Assembly (NCBI GenBank): GCA_040414495.1
Contig: JBEDUI010000296.1
Span: forward strand, 16,463 to 80,462
Reading direction: 5' to 3'
DNA: 64,000 nucleotides
Origin: DATAVB01 sp040414495
Lineage (GTDB): Bacteria > Actinomycetota > Actinomycetes > Mycobacteriales > QHCD01
Shown: piece by piece, positions 1 through 8,044 of the stretch
Numbering within the stretch: position 1 is the stretch's first letter
Layout of the letters: every line of letters starts with the position of its first letter
Program-made: the position numbers and the translations under genes
The notes under the pieces: model-generated
The model's database searches: none
Told to the model about the DNA's origin: nothing
What the model saw: only the letters and a program-made list of their open reading frames with translations

Positions 1-394
<394 letters not shown>

Positions 395-398
<4 letters not shown>

Positions 399-1591
399 AG
401 ACCGTCTCCGATCTCCTTTCCGAGGGCGTCTCCGGGCGCAAGGTCCTGATCCGGTCCGACCTGAACGTTCCGCTGGACGGGGCGCGAATCACCGACGATG
501 GCCGTATTCGGGCCAGCGTTCCGGTGATTTCCAAGCTGGCCGACGCCGGTGCGCGGGTCATCGTGACCGCGCACCTCGGCCGGCCCAAGGGCGCGCCGGA
601 CCCGAAGTACACGCTGGCTCCCGTTGCCGCCCGATTGGGTGAGTTGCTGGGCAAGCCGGTGGTGTTCGCCTCCGATGTGGTGGGGGAGAGCGCCAGGTCC
701 ACTGTGGACGGTCTGGCCGACGGTGGCGTGGCGTTGCTGGAAAACGTACGGTTCGATGCCCGCGAGACGTCGAAGGATGACGCCGAGCGGGGCGCATTCG
801 CCGACCAGCTGGCGGCTTTGGCTGAGTCCTATGTGGACGATGCGTTCGGCGCGGTGCATCGCAAGCACGCCAGTGTGTACGACGTTGCGCAGCGGTTGCC
901 GCACTACGCCGGCGATCTGGTGCAGCGCGAGCTGGAGGTGCTGCGCAACCTCACCGGCGAGCCGGCCCGGCCGTTCGTCGTCGTGCTCGGCGGTTCGAAG
1001 CCGTCGGACAAGCTCGCGGTCATCGGCAACCTGCTGCCCAAGGTCAACCGGCTGCTCATCGGCGGCGGCATGGGTTACACGTTCCTCAAAGCCAAGGGCT
1101 ACGAGGTCGGCAAATCCCTGCTGCAGGAGGACCAGATCGACGCGGTCCGCGATGTGATGGCCGAGGCCGAGCGCCTGGGCGTCGAGCTGGTGCTGCCGGT
1201 GGATGTGCTGGCGGCCAAGGAATTCGGCCCGGACGCGGACTACGAGGTCGTCGCGGCCGACGCGATTCCGGCCGACCGGGAAGGCCTCGACGCCGGCCCG
1301 GCGACCCGCGAGCTGTTCGCCAGCAAGCTGGCCGACGCCGGCACGATCTTCTGGAACGGTCCGGTCGGCGTCTTCGAGTTCCCGGCCTTCGCCGGCGGTA
1401 CGAAGGCGGTCGCCGAGGCGATCATCGCCAGCTCGGCGTTCAGCGTCGTGGGTGGCGGCGACTCGGCGGCGGCGGTGCGTCAGGCCGGTCTGCCCGAAGA
1501 CGGGTTCTCACACATCTCGACCGGCGGCGGTGCCTCGCTGGAATTCCTGGAGGGCAAGGAATTGCCCGGCGTAGCCGTACTGGAGGACTGA
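395..1591 (+). CDS. pgk: phosphoglycerate kinase
   Basis: This enzyme transfers the acyl phosphate of 1,3-bisphosphoglycerate to ADP, the first ATP-yielding step of glycolysis. The 398-residue product has the usual family length. The N-terminal substrate domain shows VLIRSDLNVPLD and TAHLGRPKG, and the C-terminal nucleotide domain shows VVLGGSKPSDKL, FWNGPVGVFE and GGGDSAAA. I chose the GTG at 395, which shares bases with the gap stop codon and gives the normal N-terminus VKTVSDLL. An ATG-type start further upstream would add unrelated residues read out of the gap frame. It is the middle gene of the gap-pgk-tpiA operon. Confidence 0.97.
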
Positions 1592-1595
1592 GCAG

Positions 1596-2384
1596 GTGGC
1601 AAAGAAGTCGTCCGGCCGGCGTCCGCTCATCGCCGGCAACTGGAAGATGAATCTCAACCACCTCGAGGCGATCGCCCTGGTGCAGAAGGTCGTATACGGC
1701 CTGCCCAAGGAGACGCTGGAGGCGGTCGAGGTCGTGGTGTTGCCGCCGTTCGTGGATCTGCGCAGCGTGCAGACCTTGATCGACGGCGACAAATTGGCCA
1801 TCGGATACGGCGCGCAGGACCTCTCGCCGCACGCGAGCGGCGCGTACACCGGCGACATCGCAGGTTCGATGCTGGCCAAGCTCGGCTGCGCGTACGTGGT
1901 GGTCGGGCACTCCGAGCGGCGGTTGTACCACTGCGAGGACGACGAGCTGGTGGGCGCCAAGGTCAAGGCGGCCTACGCAGCCGGGCTCACGCCGATTCTG
2001 TGTGTCGGCGAGGGCGTGGACGTCCGCGAGGCGGGGCAGCACGTCGAGCACTCCTGCAGTCAGCTGCGGGCGGCATTGGATGGCATCACCGCCGAGCAGG
2101 CGCGGACGATCGTGGTCGCGTACGAGCCGGTGTGGGCCATCGGCACCGGCAAGGTCGCGACGCCGGGCGACGCCCAGGAGGTGTGCAGCGAGCTGCGCAA
2201 TACGCTGGCCGACCTGTACTCGGGCGACCTGGCTGACGGCGTTCGGATTCTCTATGGCGGTTCGGTGAAGGCCGATAACGCCGCGGCGATCCTGGAGCAG
2301 GTGGACATCGACGGCGCGCTGGTCGGTGGCGCGAGCATCGACGGCGACCAGTTCACCCGCATCGCCCACGCCGGGGCCAACTGA
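1596..2384 (+). CDS. tpiA: triosephosphate isomerase
   Basis: This enzyme interconverts dihydroxyacetone phosphate and glyceraldehyde-3-phosphate. The 262-residue TIM barrel shows the N-terminal substrate lysine in IAGNWKMN, the electrophilic histidine in VVGHSERR, the catalytic glutamate in VAYEPVWAIGTGK, and the phosphate-binding loop YGGSVKADN near the end. The GTG start follows the pgk stop by 4 bases, with a GGAGG ribosome site inside the end of pgk. It closes the glycolytic operon and is followed by a strong hairpin terminator. Confidence 0.97.
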   Translation: MAKKSSGRRPLIAGNWKMNLNHLEAIALVQKVVYGLPKETLEAVEVVVLPPFVDLRSVQTLIDGDKLAIGYGAQDLSPHASGAYTGDIAGSMLAKLGCAYVVVGHSERRLYHCEDDELVGAKVKAAYAAGLTPILCVGEGVDVREAGQHVEHSCSQLRAALDGITAEQARTIVVAYEPVWAIGTGKVATPGDAQEVCSELRNTLADLYSGDLADGVRILYGGSVKADNAAAILEQVDIDGALVGGASIDGDQFTRIAHAGAN

Positions 2385-2685
2385 TTCATTAACGCGGACG
2401 CGATGTTCGGGCCGTATTAATCGGTCCGAACATCGCGTCTTTTTGCGTTTGTACGTAGTCCACTGTGGACTGTTGAAAGCGCCATCCGCGTAAGGGGATT
2501 CGCGGCTCACCCAAATCGAGGGTGCAGTTGCGATCTGAAGCCGCCGGGTTTCCGGCAGAGATCTGGCGATGTCATTGGTGAGGTTGCCGAACCGCAGGCC
2601 GGAGCCACGGAAGGGCTCGAGCCAGCCGTTGATCCTTCTGTCGGACCGTTGGAGCTGCCAGGCCCGGGCGCGGGTTGCCCGGTGT
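2385..2685. other. intergenic region after tpiA
   Basis: The terminator occupies the first 60 bases. Between about 2445 and 2685, ahead of the convergent aldo/keto reductase stop codon, I see no gene, repeat or obvious signal. Reading frames here are short or are shadows. Confidence 0.5.
2397..2444 (+). terminator. intrinsic terminator of the gap-pgk-tpiA operon
   Basis: A near-perfect stem of about 18 bp begins GACGCGATGTTCGG (2397-2410) and closes with CCGAACATCGCGTC (2426-2439). The inner bases CCG and CGG extend it around a TATTAAT loop. A TTTTT run follows at 2440-2444. It lies 13 bases after the tpiA stop codon. Confidence 0.88.
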
Positions 2686-3561
2686 TCAGCAGCCGATGCC
2701 ATCCAAGTCGGCCTTGTCCTGTTCGGAGAGGGAGACCCCCGCTCCGGCGATGTTTTCGCGCAGATGCGCAGCCTTGGATGTGCCGGGGATGAGAAGGATG
2801 TTCGGTGACCGGCGCAGCATCCATGCCAGTGCGACGGACATCAATGTCGTGCCGAGCCTGCTGGCGACGGTGGAGAGCGTCTCGGACTGCAGCGGTGTAA
2901 GGCCCCCGAGGGGGAAGAACGGCACGTACGCGATGCCCTCGGCGGCGAGAGAGTCGATGAGGGCATCGTCGTGGCGGTGGGCGAGGTTGTACATGTTCTG
3001 CACGCACACGATGTCGGCGATGCTCTGCGCCTCGGCGACCTGTTCGACGGTGACGTTGCTGACACCGAGGTGACGGATCAGCCCCTGCCGCTGGAGATCG
3101 ACGAGCGTGCCGAACGCCTCGGCGATCGACCCGTCCTGCGGCCCGGTCGCGTCGCCCATGCGCATGTTGACCAAATCGAGGGACTCGACGCCGAGGGAGT
3201 CCAGGTTCTCGTGCACCTGCTGGCGCACGTCCTCGGGTTTCCGGGCTACCGGCCAACCGCCCTGCTGGTCACGATTCGCTCCCACCTTCGTGGCGATGAA
3301 CAACGACTCCGGGTACGGGTGCAACGCTTCGCGGATCAGCTCATTGACCACGCGCGGGCCGTAGGCGTCGCTGGTGTCGATGTGGGTGATCCCCTGCTCG
3401 ACGGCCTCACGCAGCACGGCCAGCGCACCCTCACGGTCGGCGGGCGGCCCCATGACCCAGGGGCCGGCGAGCTGCATCGCGCCGTAACCGAACCGAGTGA
3501 TCCGCGTATCGCCCAGCGTCCAGCTGCCGCCGGGAAGCCGCGAGGTGGAGTTGTTCATCAT
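2686..3561 (-). CDS. aldo/keto reductase family oxidoreductase
   Basis: This is a single TIM-barrel NADPH-type reductase of about 290 residues. The substrate is unknown. Visible motifs are RFGYGAMQLAG, HIDTSDAYG (catalytic Asp and Tyr), LFIATKVG (catalytic Lys), RHLGVSNVTVEQ, and the cofactor loop LIPGTSKAAHLRENI. The fourth classical catalytic residue, His in LDLYQLH of many members, is replaced: the strand reads LDLVNMR. The start is placed at an ATG at 3561 because an AAAGG site precedes the tandem ATGs at 3561 and 3558. An upstream ATG at 3573 is possible but has no site. It is divergent from a decayed HxlR-type regulator with a clear operator-like palindrome between them. Confidence 0.88.
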   Translation of the reverse strand: MMNNSTSRLPGGSWTLGDTRITRFGYGAMQLAGPWVMGPPADREGALAVLREAVEQGITHIDTSDAYGPRVVNELIREALHPYPESLFIATKVGANRDQQGGWPVARKPEDVRQQVHENLDSLGVESLDLVNMRMGDATGPQDGSIAEAFGTLVDLQRQGLIRHLGVSNVTVEQVAEAQSIADIVCVQNMYNLAHRHDDALIDSLAAEGIAYVPFFPLGGLTPLQSETLSTVASRLGTTLMSVALAWMLRRSPNILLIPGTSKAAHLRENIAGAGVSLSEQDKADLDGIGC

Positions 3562-3623
3562 GATGCCTTTCATCTCGCACTGGGGTGGCGGGATGCGGCC
3601 GCCTTACATCAGTATCGGAGAGT

Positions 3624-3642
3624 TACTTCCTATCGGGAAGTA
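3624..3642. promoter_or_regulatory. HxlR-type operator palindrome
   Basis: TACTTCC (3624-3630) and GGAAGTA (3636-3642) form a perfect 7-bp inverted repeat with the 5-base spacer TATCG. It lies between the aldo/keto reductase and the divergent HxlR remnant. TACT/AGTA outer bases match the general form of HxlR-family operators as I remember them. The assignment to this regulator is inference from position. Confidence 0.55.
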
Positions 3643-3679
3643 GGCACTTTAGAGTGCGTAACCCATCCGACGGTGAGAG

Positions 3680-4042
3680 GTGGGAGCGGCGACAGCGGCT
3701 CAGAAGAAGGCACAGGCCACGAGGGAGCACAACGCCGTCCTGGCGGCCTGCCCCAGCCGTCAATTGCTCGACCGGATCTCGAATAAATGGGTCGTGCTGA
3801 TCCTGCGCGCACTGGGCGGCGACACATCCGCCGCGCCCGGCAGCTCCGATGCGGCCAAGGCGATGCGCTATTCGGAGATCTCTCGTCTACTGGCCGGGGT
3901 TAGCCAGAAGGTGCTGACCAGACCCTGCGGTCGCTGGAACGCGACGGGCTGCTCACCCGCACCGTGCCGCCGACCCAGCCGCTACACCCTCATCTGGGAG
4001 GAGCCGGATTCGCGCACAGCGACTGCGTACGGCGCCGTTTAG
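3680..4042 (+). pseudogene. HxlR-family transcriptional regulator, frameshifted and truncated
   Basis: The first 79 residues or so are a normal HxlR winged helix: CPSRQLLDRISNKWVVLILRAL, then MRYSEISRLLAGVSQKVLT. At about 3917-3920 one base appears to be missing. The expected continuation QTLRSLERDGLLTRTVPPT is present in the -1 frame from 3919, while the open frame reads unrelated residues. A second indel near 3980 returns a YTL fragment, and no normal C-terminal helix follows. The open frame ends at 4042, running into the 3' end of the convergent VOC gene. The start codon is a GTG at 3680. Sequencing error could explain one indel, but not the missing tail. Confidence 0.75.
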
Positions 4043-4464
4043 CGTTGGCTAAACATCCAGCGCTGACCCTCCAGATCGGCGACCCGATAACTCTTTCCGT
4101 GTCCCTCGTCGACCGGCTCGGACAGGATGTGCGCACCGGCCGCCCTGGCCCGGGCGCAATGCGCATCCACGTCGTCGACCTGAACCCAGACACCGTTCAC
4201 GATGTACGGGATGTCGTACCACTGCGCGGCCGGCGGGTAATTCTGGGCCAGTTGATTCGGGCCTTCGTACGGGGGTGGCTGCTCGGCCAACATGACGACG
4301 CCATTGCCCGGGAAATGCAATTCGGCATGCCCGATGCGGCCGTCGTCCATGACGTATTTGTTGCGCACCTCGCAGGCAAACGCTGTCGGCAGCCACTCCA
4401 GTGCTTTCGCGGCGTCGGCGTACGCCAGCATCGGTGCCACGGTCGGGTAATCGGTCACGATCAA
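4039..4464 (-). CDS. VOC (glyoxalase/bleomycin-resistance fold) family protein
   Basis: The 141-residue protein is made of two beta-alpha-beta-beta-beta modules of the vicinal-oxygen-chelate fold. It opens with TVAPMLAYADAAKALEWL, has GHAELHFPGNGVVMLAE in the middle, and ends with the second module VWVQVDDVDAHCARARAAGA and SYRVADLEGQRWMFSQ. This resembles the PhnB-like subgroup. Catalysis versus ligand binding cannot be told. It is last in a three-gene operon with an ArsR regulator and an SRPBCC protein. Its start overlaps the SRPBCC stop codon by 4 bases. Confidence 0.85.
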   Translation of the reverse strand: MIVTDYPTVAPMLAYADAAKALEWLPTAFACEVRNKYVMDDGRIGHAELHFPGNGVVMLAEQPPPYEGPNQLAQNYPPAAQWYDIPYIVNGVWVQVDDVDAHCARARAAGAHILSEPVDEGHGKSYRVADLEGQRWMFSQR

Positions 4465-5255
4465 CTCCCATTCGTACGGGGAAAGCTCTCGAATGCTTTC
4501 GCGGTCTTGATCAATCGGCGGTGTGCGTGTTCGACCAGGCTGGGATCCAGCCCGTAGGTCGTCAGCTGGAGCGTCAGCGTGGCCGACCCATCGGCGCCGC
4601 GCACCATGAGCAGCAGCCGGGCGTTGTCCAACTCGGGAATGGCGAAGAACGCTTCGTTGGCGTGGCCGTACATGCGGACCACCGCCGGGACCGGATCACC
4701 GCCGCGCAACGCCAGCGGCACCTGCTGGCCAACGGCAAGAGACGCTTCTCGTGCTGCGCCTGTCGCAAGGCCCTCGCGTCCCAGCGCAGCGGCCCAGGCG
4801 GCGGCTCGCTCCAGCGACAGATGCGCGATGGCCTTGACCTGTCGCGGCGGCGTGCCGGCATGTTCGTCCAGCCAGGCGGCCAGCAACTGCAGGATGAGCG
4901 CGCCGGTGTCATCGAACGCGTCGTACGTCTCATCCCAGTCGGTGTCGCCATACCCACTGAAGACCAGGCGGACGACGGTGCGACCGCCGCGACTTTCCAG
5001 GATCCATTCCTCGCCGACGCCATTGCCGCGCAACCGAAGCCGGCGGCCCGGTTCCCAGACCTCGATCGTGGCCGGATCCATGAGTTGACCGTCCCAACCG
5101 ATCTGGATGTGGCCACCGACGCCAGGCTCCACGTCGGCCTGATCGGCGAGAAAACAGCGCAAACCCTCGGGGGTGGTGATGGCCTGCCACACCTGCTCGA
5201 CCGGTACGCCGAGTTCGATCACGTTGTCCGCCGCGTCCGGCTTCTTGTCGGTCAT
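4461..5255 (-). CDS. SRPBCC (AHSA1-like) domain protein
   Basis: The 264-residue protein has an N-terminal START/SRPBCC ligand-binding fold over about residues 10-145 (VIELGVPVEQVWQAITTPEGL, PGVGGHIQIGW, EVWEPGRRLRL, RTVVRLVFSGYG). A second alpha/beta region follows, containing HANEAFFAIPELDNARLLL. Its ligand is unknown. It is the middle gene of an ArsR-SRPBCC-VOC operon with 4-base ATGA overlaps on both sides. In actinobacteria such pairs are common and the SRPBCC partner is usually under the ArsR regulator's control. Confidence 0.82.
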   Translation of the reverse strand: MTDKKPDAADNVIELGVPVEQVWQAITTPEGLRCFLADQADVEPGVGGHIQIGWDGQLMDPATIEVWEPGRRLRLRGNGVGEEWILESRGGRTVVRLVFSGYGDTDWDETYDAFDDTGALILQLLAAWLDEHAGTPPRQVKAIAHLSLERAAAWAAALGREGLATGAAREASLAVGQQVPLALRGGDPVPAVVRMYGHANEAFFAIPELDNARLLLMVRGADGSATLTLQLTTYGLDPSLVEHAHRRLIKTAKAFESFPRTNGS

Positions 5256-5884
5256 TGTTCGGCCGGCGGTACCGGGTAGGAGCCGAGGACGAGTCGGAAG
5301 CGGCGCCGGCGGGGCGACGTCTCGTCGTGGTGTCGGGCGACGACGGCATTGACCGCGGTGAGGAGGTCCTCGGCGAACCGGGCCTGCGCGGCGCTCGAGC
5401 CAAAGGAGATCTCGGTGTCCAGAGTCAGCGTCGGCAACTGCTTGTCCCGTTTGGCGGCCAGTCGCCGCAGCCGGGCCAGTTCGCGTACACCGCGGGCGAG
5501 GACGGAGACGAGGAAGGTCGCGGACCTACGGTCGCCGTCGAGTTCGTCGTCCTGACCGAGCACGGCCGGGTCGACGACGTACCGACGGGCGGTGGCGCGT
5601 ACGACCCGTTCGGTGCAGTTGCCTTTGCGGCGTTCCTCGACCAATTCGACCAGCCCGGCCGCTTCGAGCTGCCGCAGGTGGTAGTTGACCCGCTGCCGTG
5701 GCAGGCCCAGTCGACGCGCCAACCCGGCCGCCGAGTCCGGCTCGCCGAGCGCCCGCAGCACGTTGAGTCGGGCCGGGTTGAGCATCGTCAACGCGGCGCC
5801 CTGGTCCGAGACAACCTCGAGCTGGGAAAGCGGCGCCTGCACGTGATCGGCGTTCCCCTGGTCAACCGCTTCCGCACCCGCCAT
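5252..5884 (-). CDS. ArsR-family winged-helix transcriptional regulator
   Basis: The 210-residue regulator has an ArsR-type winged helix at about residues 30-110: LNPARLNVLRALGEPDSAAGLARRLGLPRQRVNYHLRQLEAAGLVEL (written across the helix-turn-helix; key residues are LARRLGLPRQRVNYHL). The C-terminal part is helical and Arg-rich, with no arsenite-type cysteine pair. It heads an operon with the SRPBCC and VOC genes and probably autorepresses it through the TCTTG-T-CAAGA palindrome at 5911-5921. The ATG start at 5884 is the only good one upstream of the helix-turn-helix. Confidence 0.87.
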   Translation of the reverse strand: MAGAEAVDQGNADHVQAPLSQLEVVSDQGAALTMLNPARLNVLRALGEPDSAAGLARRLGLPRQRVNYHLRQLEAAGLVELVEERRKGNCTERVVRATARRYVVDPAVLGQDDELDGDRRSATFLVSVLARGVRELARLRRLAAKRDKQLPTLTLDTEISFGSSAAQARFAEDLLTAVNAVVARHHDETSPRRRRFRLVLGSYPVPPAEQ

Positions 5885-5901
5885 GGCCTTACCGTTCCAC
5901 C

Positions 5902-5921
5902 GACAAATTATCTTGTCAAGA
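5902..5921. promoter_or_regulatory. ArsR operator-like palindrome
   Basis: TCTTG (5911-5915), T, CAAGA (5917-5921) is a perfect palindrome 27 bases upstream of the ArsR start codon. It overlaps a second inverted repeat, GACAA (5902-5906) and TTGTC (5913-5917). The minus strand carries a TTGACA -35-like hexamer inside the palindrome. Autoregulation is inferred. Confidence 0.55.
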
Positions 5922-5980
5922 CACCAGAGATCGTCGGGCGGCCCAATTGGGATGGGTGTGCGGCCTGTCCGGCGAGCCGT

Positions 5981-6088
5981 CGGTCAACGCCGACATCCAG
6001 CGAGCGCCTATTTACGGAGATGAGCCGTCGGCCCGTACGGTCATCGGTCAACGCCCATTAGCGGCGAGCGCTCATCTACGGAGATGAG
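5981..6088. repeat. direct repeat pair, 44 bp, 64-bp period
   Basis: Bases 5981-6024 and 6045-6088 align without gaps at 35 of 44 positions. Both begin CGGTCAACGC and both end ACGGAGATGAG. The second copy can fold into a hairpin with CTCATCT (6071-6077) pairing with AGATGAG (6082-6088) around ACGG. No coding frame explains them. Confidence 0.65.
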
Positions 6089-6308
6089 TCCTCCGGTCGT
6101 CTGACAGCGCCGGCTTCAGCGAACGCTGGAATTCCGAGACGGGTCGGGTCGATTCTGAGCCGGCGCAAGCCGATCGCGATGTGCCAGCCGGTTGCGGAAA
6201 GTGGTGCCACACAACGCACAGTGGCGGAAGTGCCGAAGCCCCAGCGGTTCGCCGCCTTCGTTCATCAGCTCACTACCGGGCAGTACACGGATGTGCATCA
6301 ACGTCGGG

Positions 6309-6314
6309 TAGCCT
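6309..6314 (+). promoter_or_regulatory. possible -10 element of secG
   Basis: TAGCCT lies 51 bases upstream of the secG ATG, in the form TANNNT used by actinobacterial housekeeping sigma factors. No convincing -35 is visible, so this is weak. Confidence 0.25.
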
Positions 6315-6365
6315 AGAGGTTCATCCATTCGGGGGAGCGACGTCGAGAGAGGCGACCACTCGTTC

Positions 6366-6593
6366 ATGACGATTGCACTGTCCATCGTGTTGATCATTGT
6401 CAGTCTTGGCATGGTCGTTCTGGTCCTGCTGCACCGCGGCAAGGGCGGCGGGTTGTCGTCGATGTTCGGTGGCGGTATGTCCTCGTCGCTGTCCGGATCG
6501 TCAGTGGTTGAGAAGAACCTCGACCGGCTCACGATCATATTCGGAGTCATCTGGGCCGTATGCATTGTGTTGCTCGGCCTGCTCTATAAGTAA
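6366..6593 (+). CDS. secG: preprotein translocase subunit SecG
   Basis: This is the small membrane subunit of the SecYEG protein-export channel. The 75-residue protein has two transmembrane segments (about 2-22 and 54-73) joined by the conserved cytoplasmic loop HRGKGGGLSSMFGGGMSSSLSGSS. The key residues are GKGGGLSSMFGGG, followed by EKNLDRLT. Length and layout are typical. It stands alone between two intergenic regions and upstream of rbpA, an arrangement often seen near the gap-pgk-tpiA cluster in actinobacteria. Confidence 0.95.
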   Translation: MTIALSIVLIIVSLGMVVLVLLHRGKGGGLSSMFGGGMSSSLSGSSVVEKNLDRLTIIFGVIWAVCIVLLGLLYK

Positions 6594-6609
6594 CGACCTC
6601 GTAAGAGCA

Positions 6610-6646
6610 ACACCGCGCGGATGCCGGCTACGGCTCCGCGCGGTGT
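6610..6646 (+). terminator. GC hairpin after secG
   Basis: ACACCGCGCGG (6610-6620) pairs perfectly with CCGCGCGGTGT (6636-6646). The loop itself can pair GCCG with CGGC. No T-run follows, so this may attenuate rather than end transcription into rbpA. Confidence 0.55.
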
Positions 6647-6676
6647 GCAGAGAAATCCGTATGGGGAAGGGGCATC

Positions 6677-7024
6677 GTGGCCGCAGGTGGCAATGCGATC
6701 CGGGGAAGCCGGGTCGGTGCAGGGCCGATGGGTGAGGCCGAGCGGGGCGAGTCAGCCCCACGTCTGCGTATCCCATTCTGGTGTGCCAACGGGCACGAGA
6801 CACGGCCGTCCTTTGCCGAAGATGCAGCCATTCCAGACACCTGGGACTGCCCGCGTTGCGGGTTCCCGGCCGGTCGGGAAAAGACCGCGCCTCCGGCCGC
6901 ACCACGGAACGAGCCGTACAAGACACATCTGGCCTACGTTCGGGAACGGCGCAGCGACGCCGACGGCCAAGCCATCCTGGACGAAGCTCTGGCCAAGGTT
7001 CGTAAGCTCCGCTCGGAACCCTGA
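6677..7024 (+). CDS. rbpA: RNA polymerase-binding protein RbpA
   Basis: RbpA is an actinobacterial factor that binds RNA polymerase and the principal sigma factor and stabilises open complexes. The 115-residue protein has the conserved N-terminal tail (AIRGSRVGAGPMGEAERGESAPR), a core with the zinc-ribbon-like pattern FWCANGH and WDCPRCGFPAG, the basic linker, and a C-terminal sigma-interaction helix (YVRERRSDADGQAILDEAL). The GTG start at 6677 follows a GGGAAGGGG ribosome site. The gene is monocistronic by position, and a hairpin ends it before the convergent pgl. Confidence 0.95.
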   Translation: MAAGGNAIRGSRVGAGPMGEAERGESAPRLRIPFWCANGHETRPSFAEDAAIPDTWDCPRCGFPAGREKTAPPAAPRNEPYKTHLAYVRERRSDADGQAILDEALAKVRKLRSEP

Positions 7025-7167
7025 GCGACCGCACGACTTCACCGACGGCGCTGACCGGCCAACCCGGATCCGCGCCGTCGTCTCGTTTGCACCCCTTGGT
7101 GCTCTCCAAAGCCGATTCGGTCGGCCATCAAACTCGGGTGGGCGCACGGCCGGCGTGCACAAATGAA

Positions 7168-7200
7168 GGCCCCGCGGCGACAACGCTGCGGGGCCCCTTT
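7168..7200. terminator. terminator between rbpA and pgl
   Basis: GGCCCCGC (7168-7175) pairs with GCGGGGCC (7188-7195) around a 12-base loop. CCTTT follows on the plus strand, and TTCATTTG on the minus strand. It sits between convergent genes and could serve both. Confidence 0.7.
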
Positions 7201-7211
7201 GTGCGCAACAG

Positions 7212-7991
7212 TCAGGTGATCGGCAGCCGTACGAGCTCGGCTGGCAACTGCGCGGCCGCCGCCCGGTCCAGCAACCACAACGTGCGCGATCGGCCGTGCG
7301 CGCCGGCGGCCGGGATCTGCACCGCGCCGGCGCCGCCCAGCGCCAGCGCCACCGCGCCGGCCTTCTCCGCGCCGACCGTCGCCAACCACACCTCGGTAGC
7401 CGCCGCGATCGTCGGGAACGTGAACGAGAGCCGGGTCGGCGGCGGCTTGGGCGAACCGTGCACCGCCACCACCGGCCGTTCGTCATAGGCCGCCGGCGAC
7501 TCGGGGAAGATCGACGCGGTGTGGCCCTCCTCGCCAACGCCGAGCATCAACACGTCGAACCGCGGCACGTCGCCGTGGTCCTCCGGCGCCGCGGCCGCCG
7601 CCAACTCGCGGGCATACGCCTCGGCGGCCGCCTCCGGGTTGTCGCCCAACGGCCCGTCCGAGGCCGCATAGGGATGAACCCGGCTCGGATCCAGTGGCAG
7701 ATCGTCCAGCAACGCTTCCCGGGCCTGGGTGTCGTTGCGCTCGGGATCGCCAGCCGGCAGGAATCGCTCGTCACCCCACCAGATGTCGACCAGCCGCCAG
7801 TCCACCGCGTCCCGGGCCGGGCTTGTCCGCAACTCTCGCAGCGCCCCGATACCCAGGCGGCCACCGGTCAGCACGATCGATGCGTGCCCCTTCGCCGCCT
7901 GCGCATCGACCAGCCGGGTGACGATGCGAGCTGCGATCGCCTTTGCCAATAGGTCGCCGTTGGGGCTGATGACGACTTCGTTGTGGCTCAA
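7212..7991 (-). CDS. pgl: 6-phosphogluconolactonase
   Basis: This enzyme hydrolyses 6-phosphogluconolactone to 6-phosphogluconate, the second step of the oxidative pentose phosphate pathway. The 259-residue DevB/NagB-fold protein shows SIVLTGGRLGIGALREL, the active-site strand VDIWWGDERFLPAGDPERN, DVLMLGVGEEGHTASIFP and a C-terminal helix. The start is a TTG at 7991 behind a GGGAGGG ribosome site. No closer ATG keeps the first strand. It is last in the tkt-tal-pgi-zwf-opcA-pgl operon, 53 bases after opcA. Confidence 0.94.
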   Translation of the reverse strand: MSHNEVVISPNGDLLAKAIAARIVTRLVDAQAAKGHASIVLTGGRLGIGALRELRTSPARDAVDWRLVDIWWGDERFLPAGDPERNDTQAREALLDDLPLDPSRVHPYAASDGPLGDNPEAAAEAYARELAAAAAPEDHGDVPRFDVLMLGVGEEGHTASIFPESPAAYDERPVVAVHGSPKPPPTRLSFTFPTIAAATEVWLATVGAEKAGAVALALGGAGAVQIPAAGAHGRSRTLWLLDRAAAAQLPAELVRLPIT

Positions 7992-8044
7992 CGAGCCCTC
8001 CCGTGTGGACAGTGAGCTGTGTCAGGAACCGAGTCAGCGTTGTG

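Larger units (their letters stand above)
5885..6365. other. intergenic region between the ArsR operon and secG
   Basis: This 481-base gap holds the ArsR operator near 5902-5921, the 64-bp-period direct repeat, and a possible secG -10 hexamer near 6309. I find no supportable gene in it. Confidence 0.5.

Noticed and set aside
1440..2702. 420-residue minus-strand open frame opposite tpiA
   Set aside because: It crosses the strong terminator and overlaps tpiA fully. The composition is that of an antisense frame.
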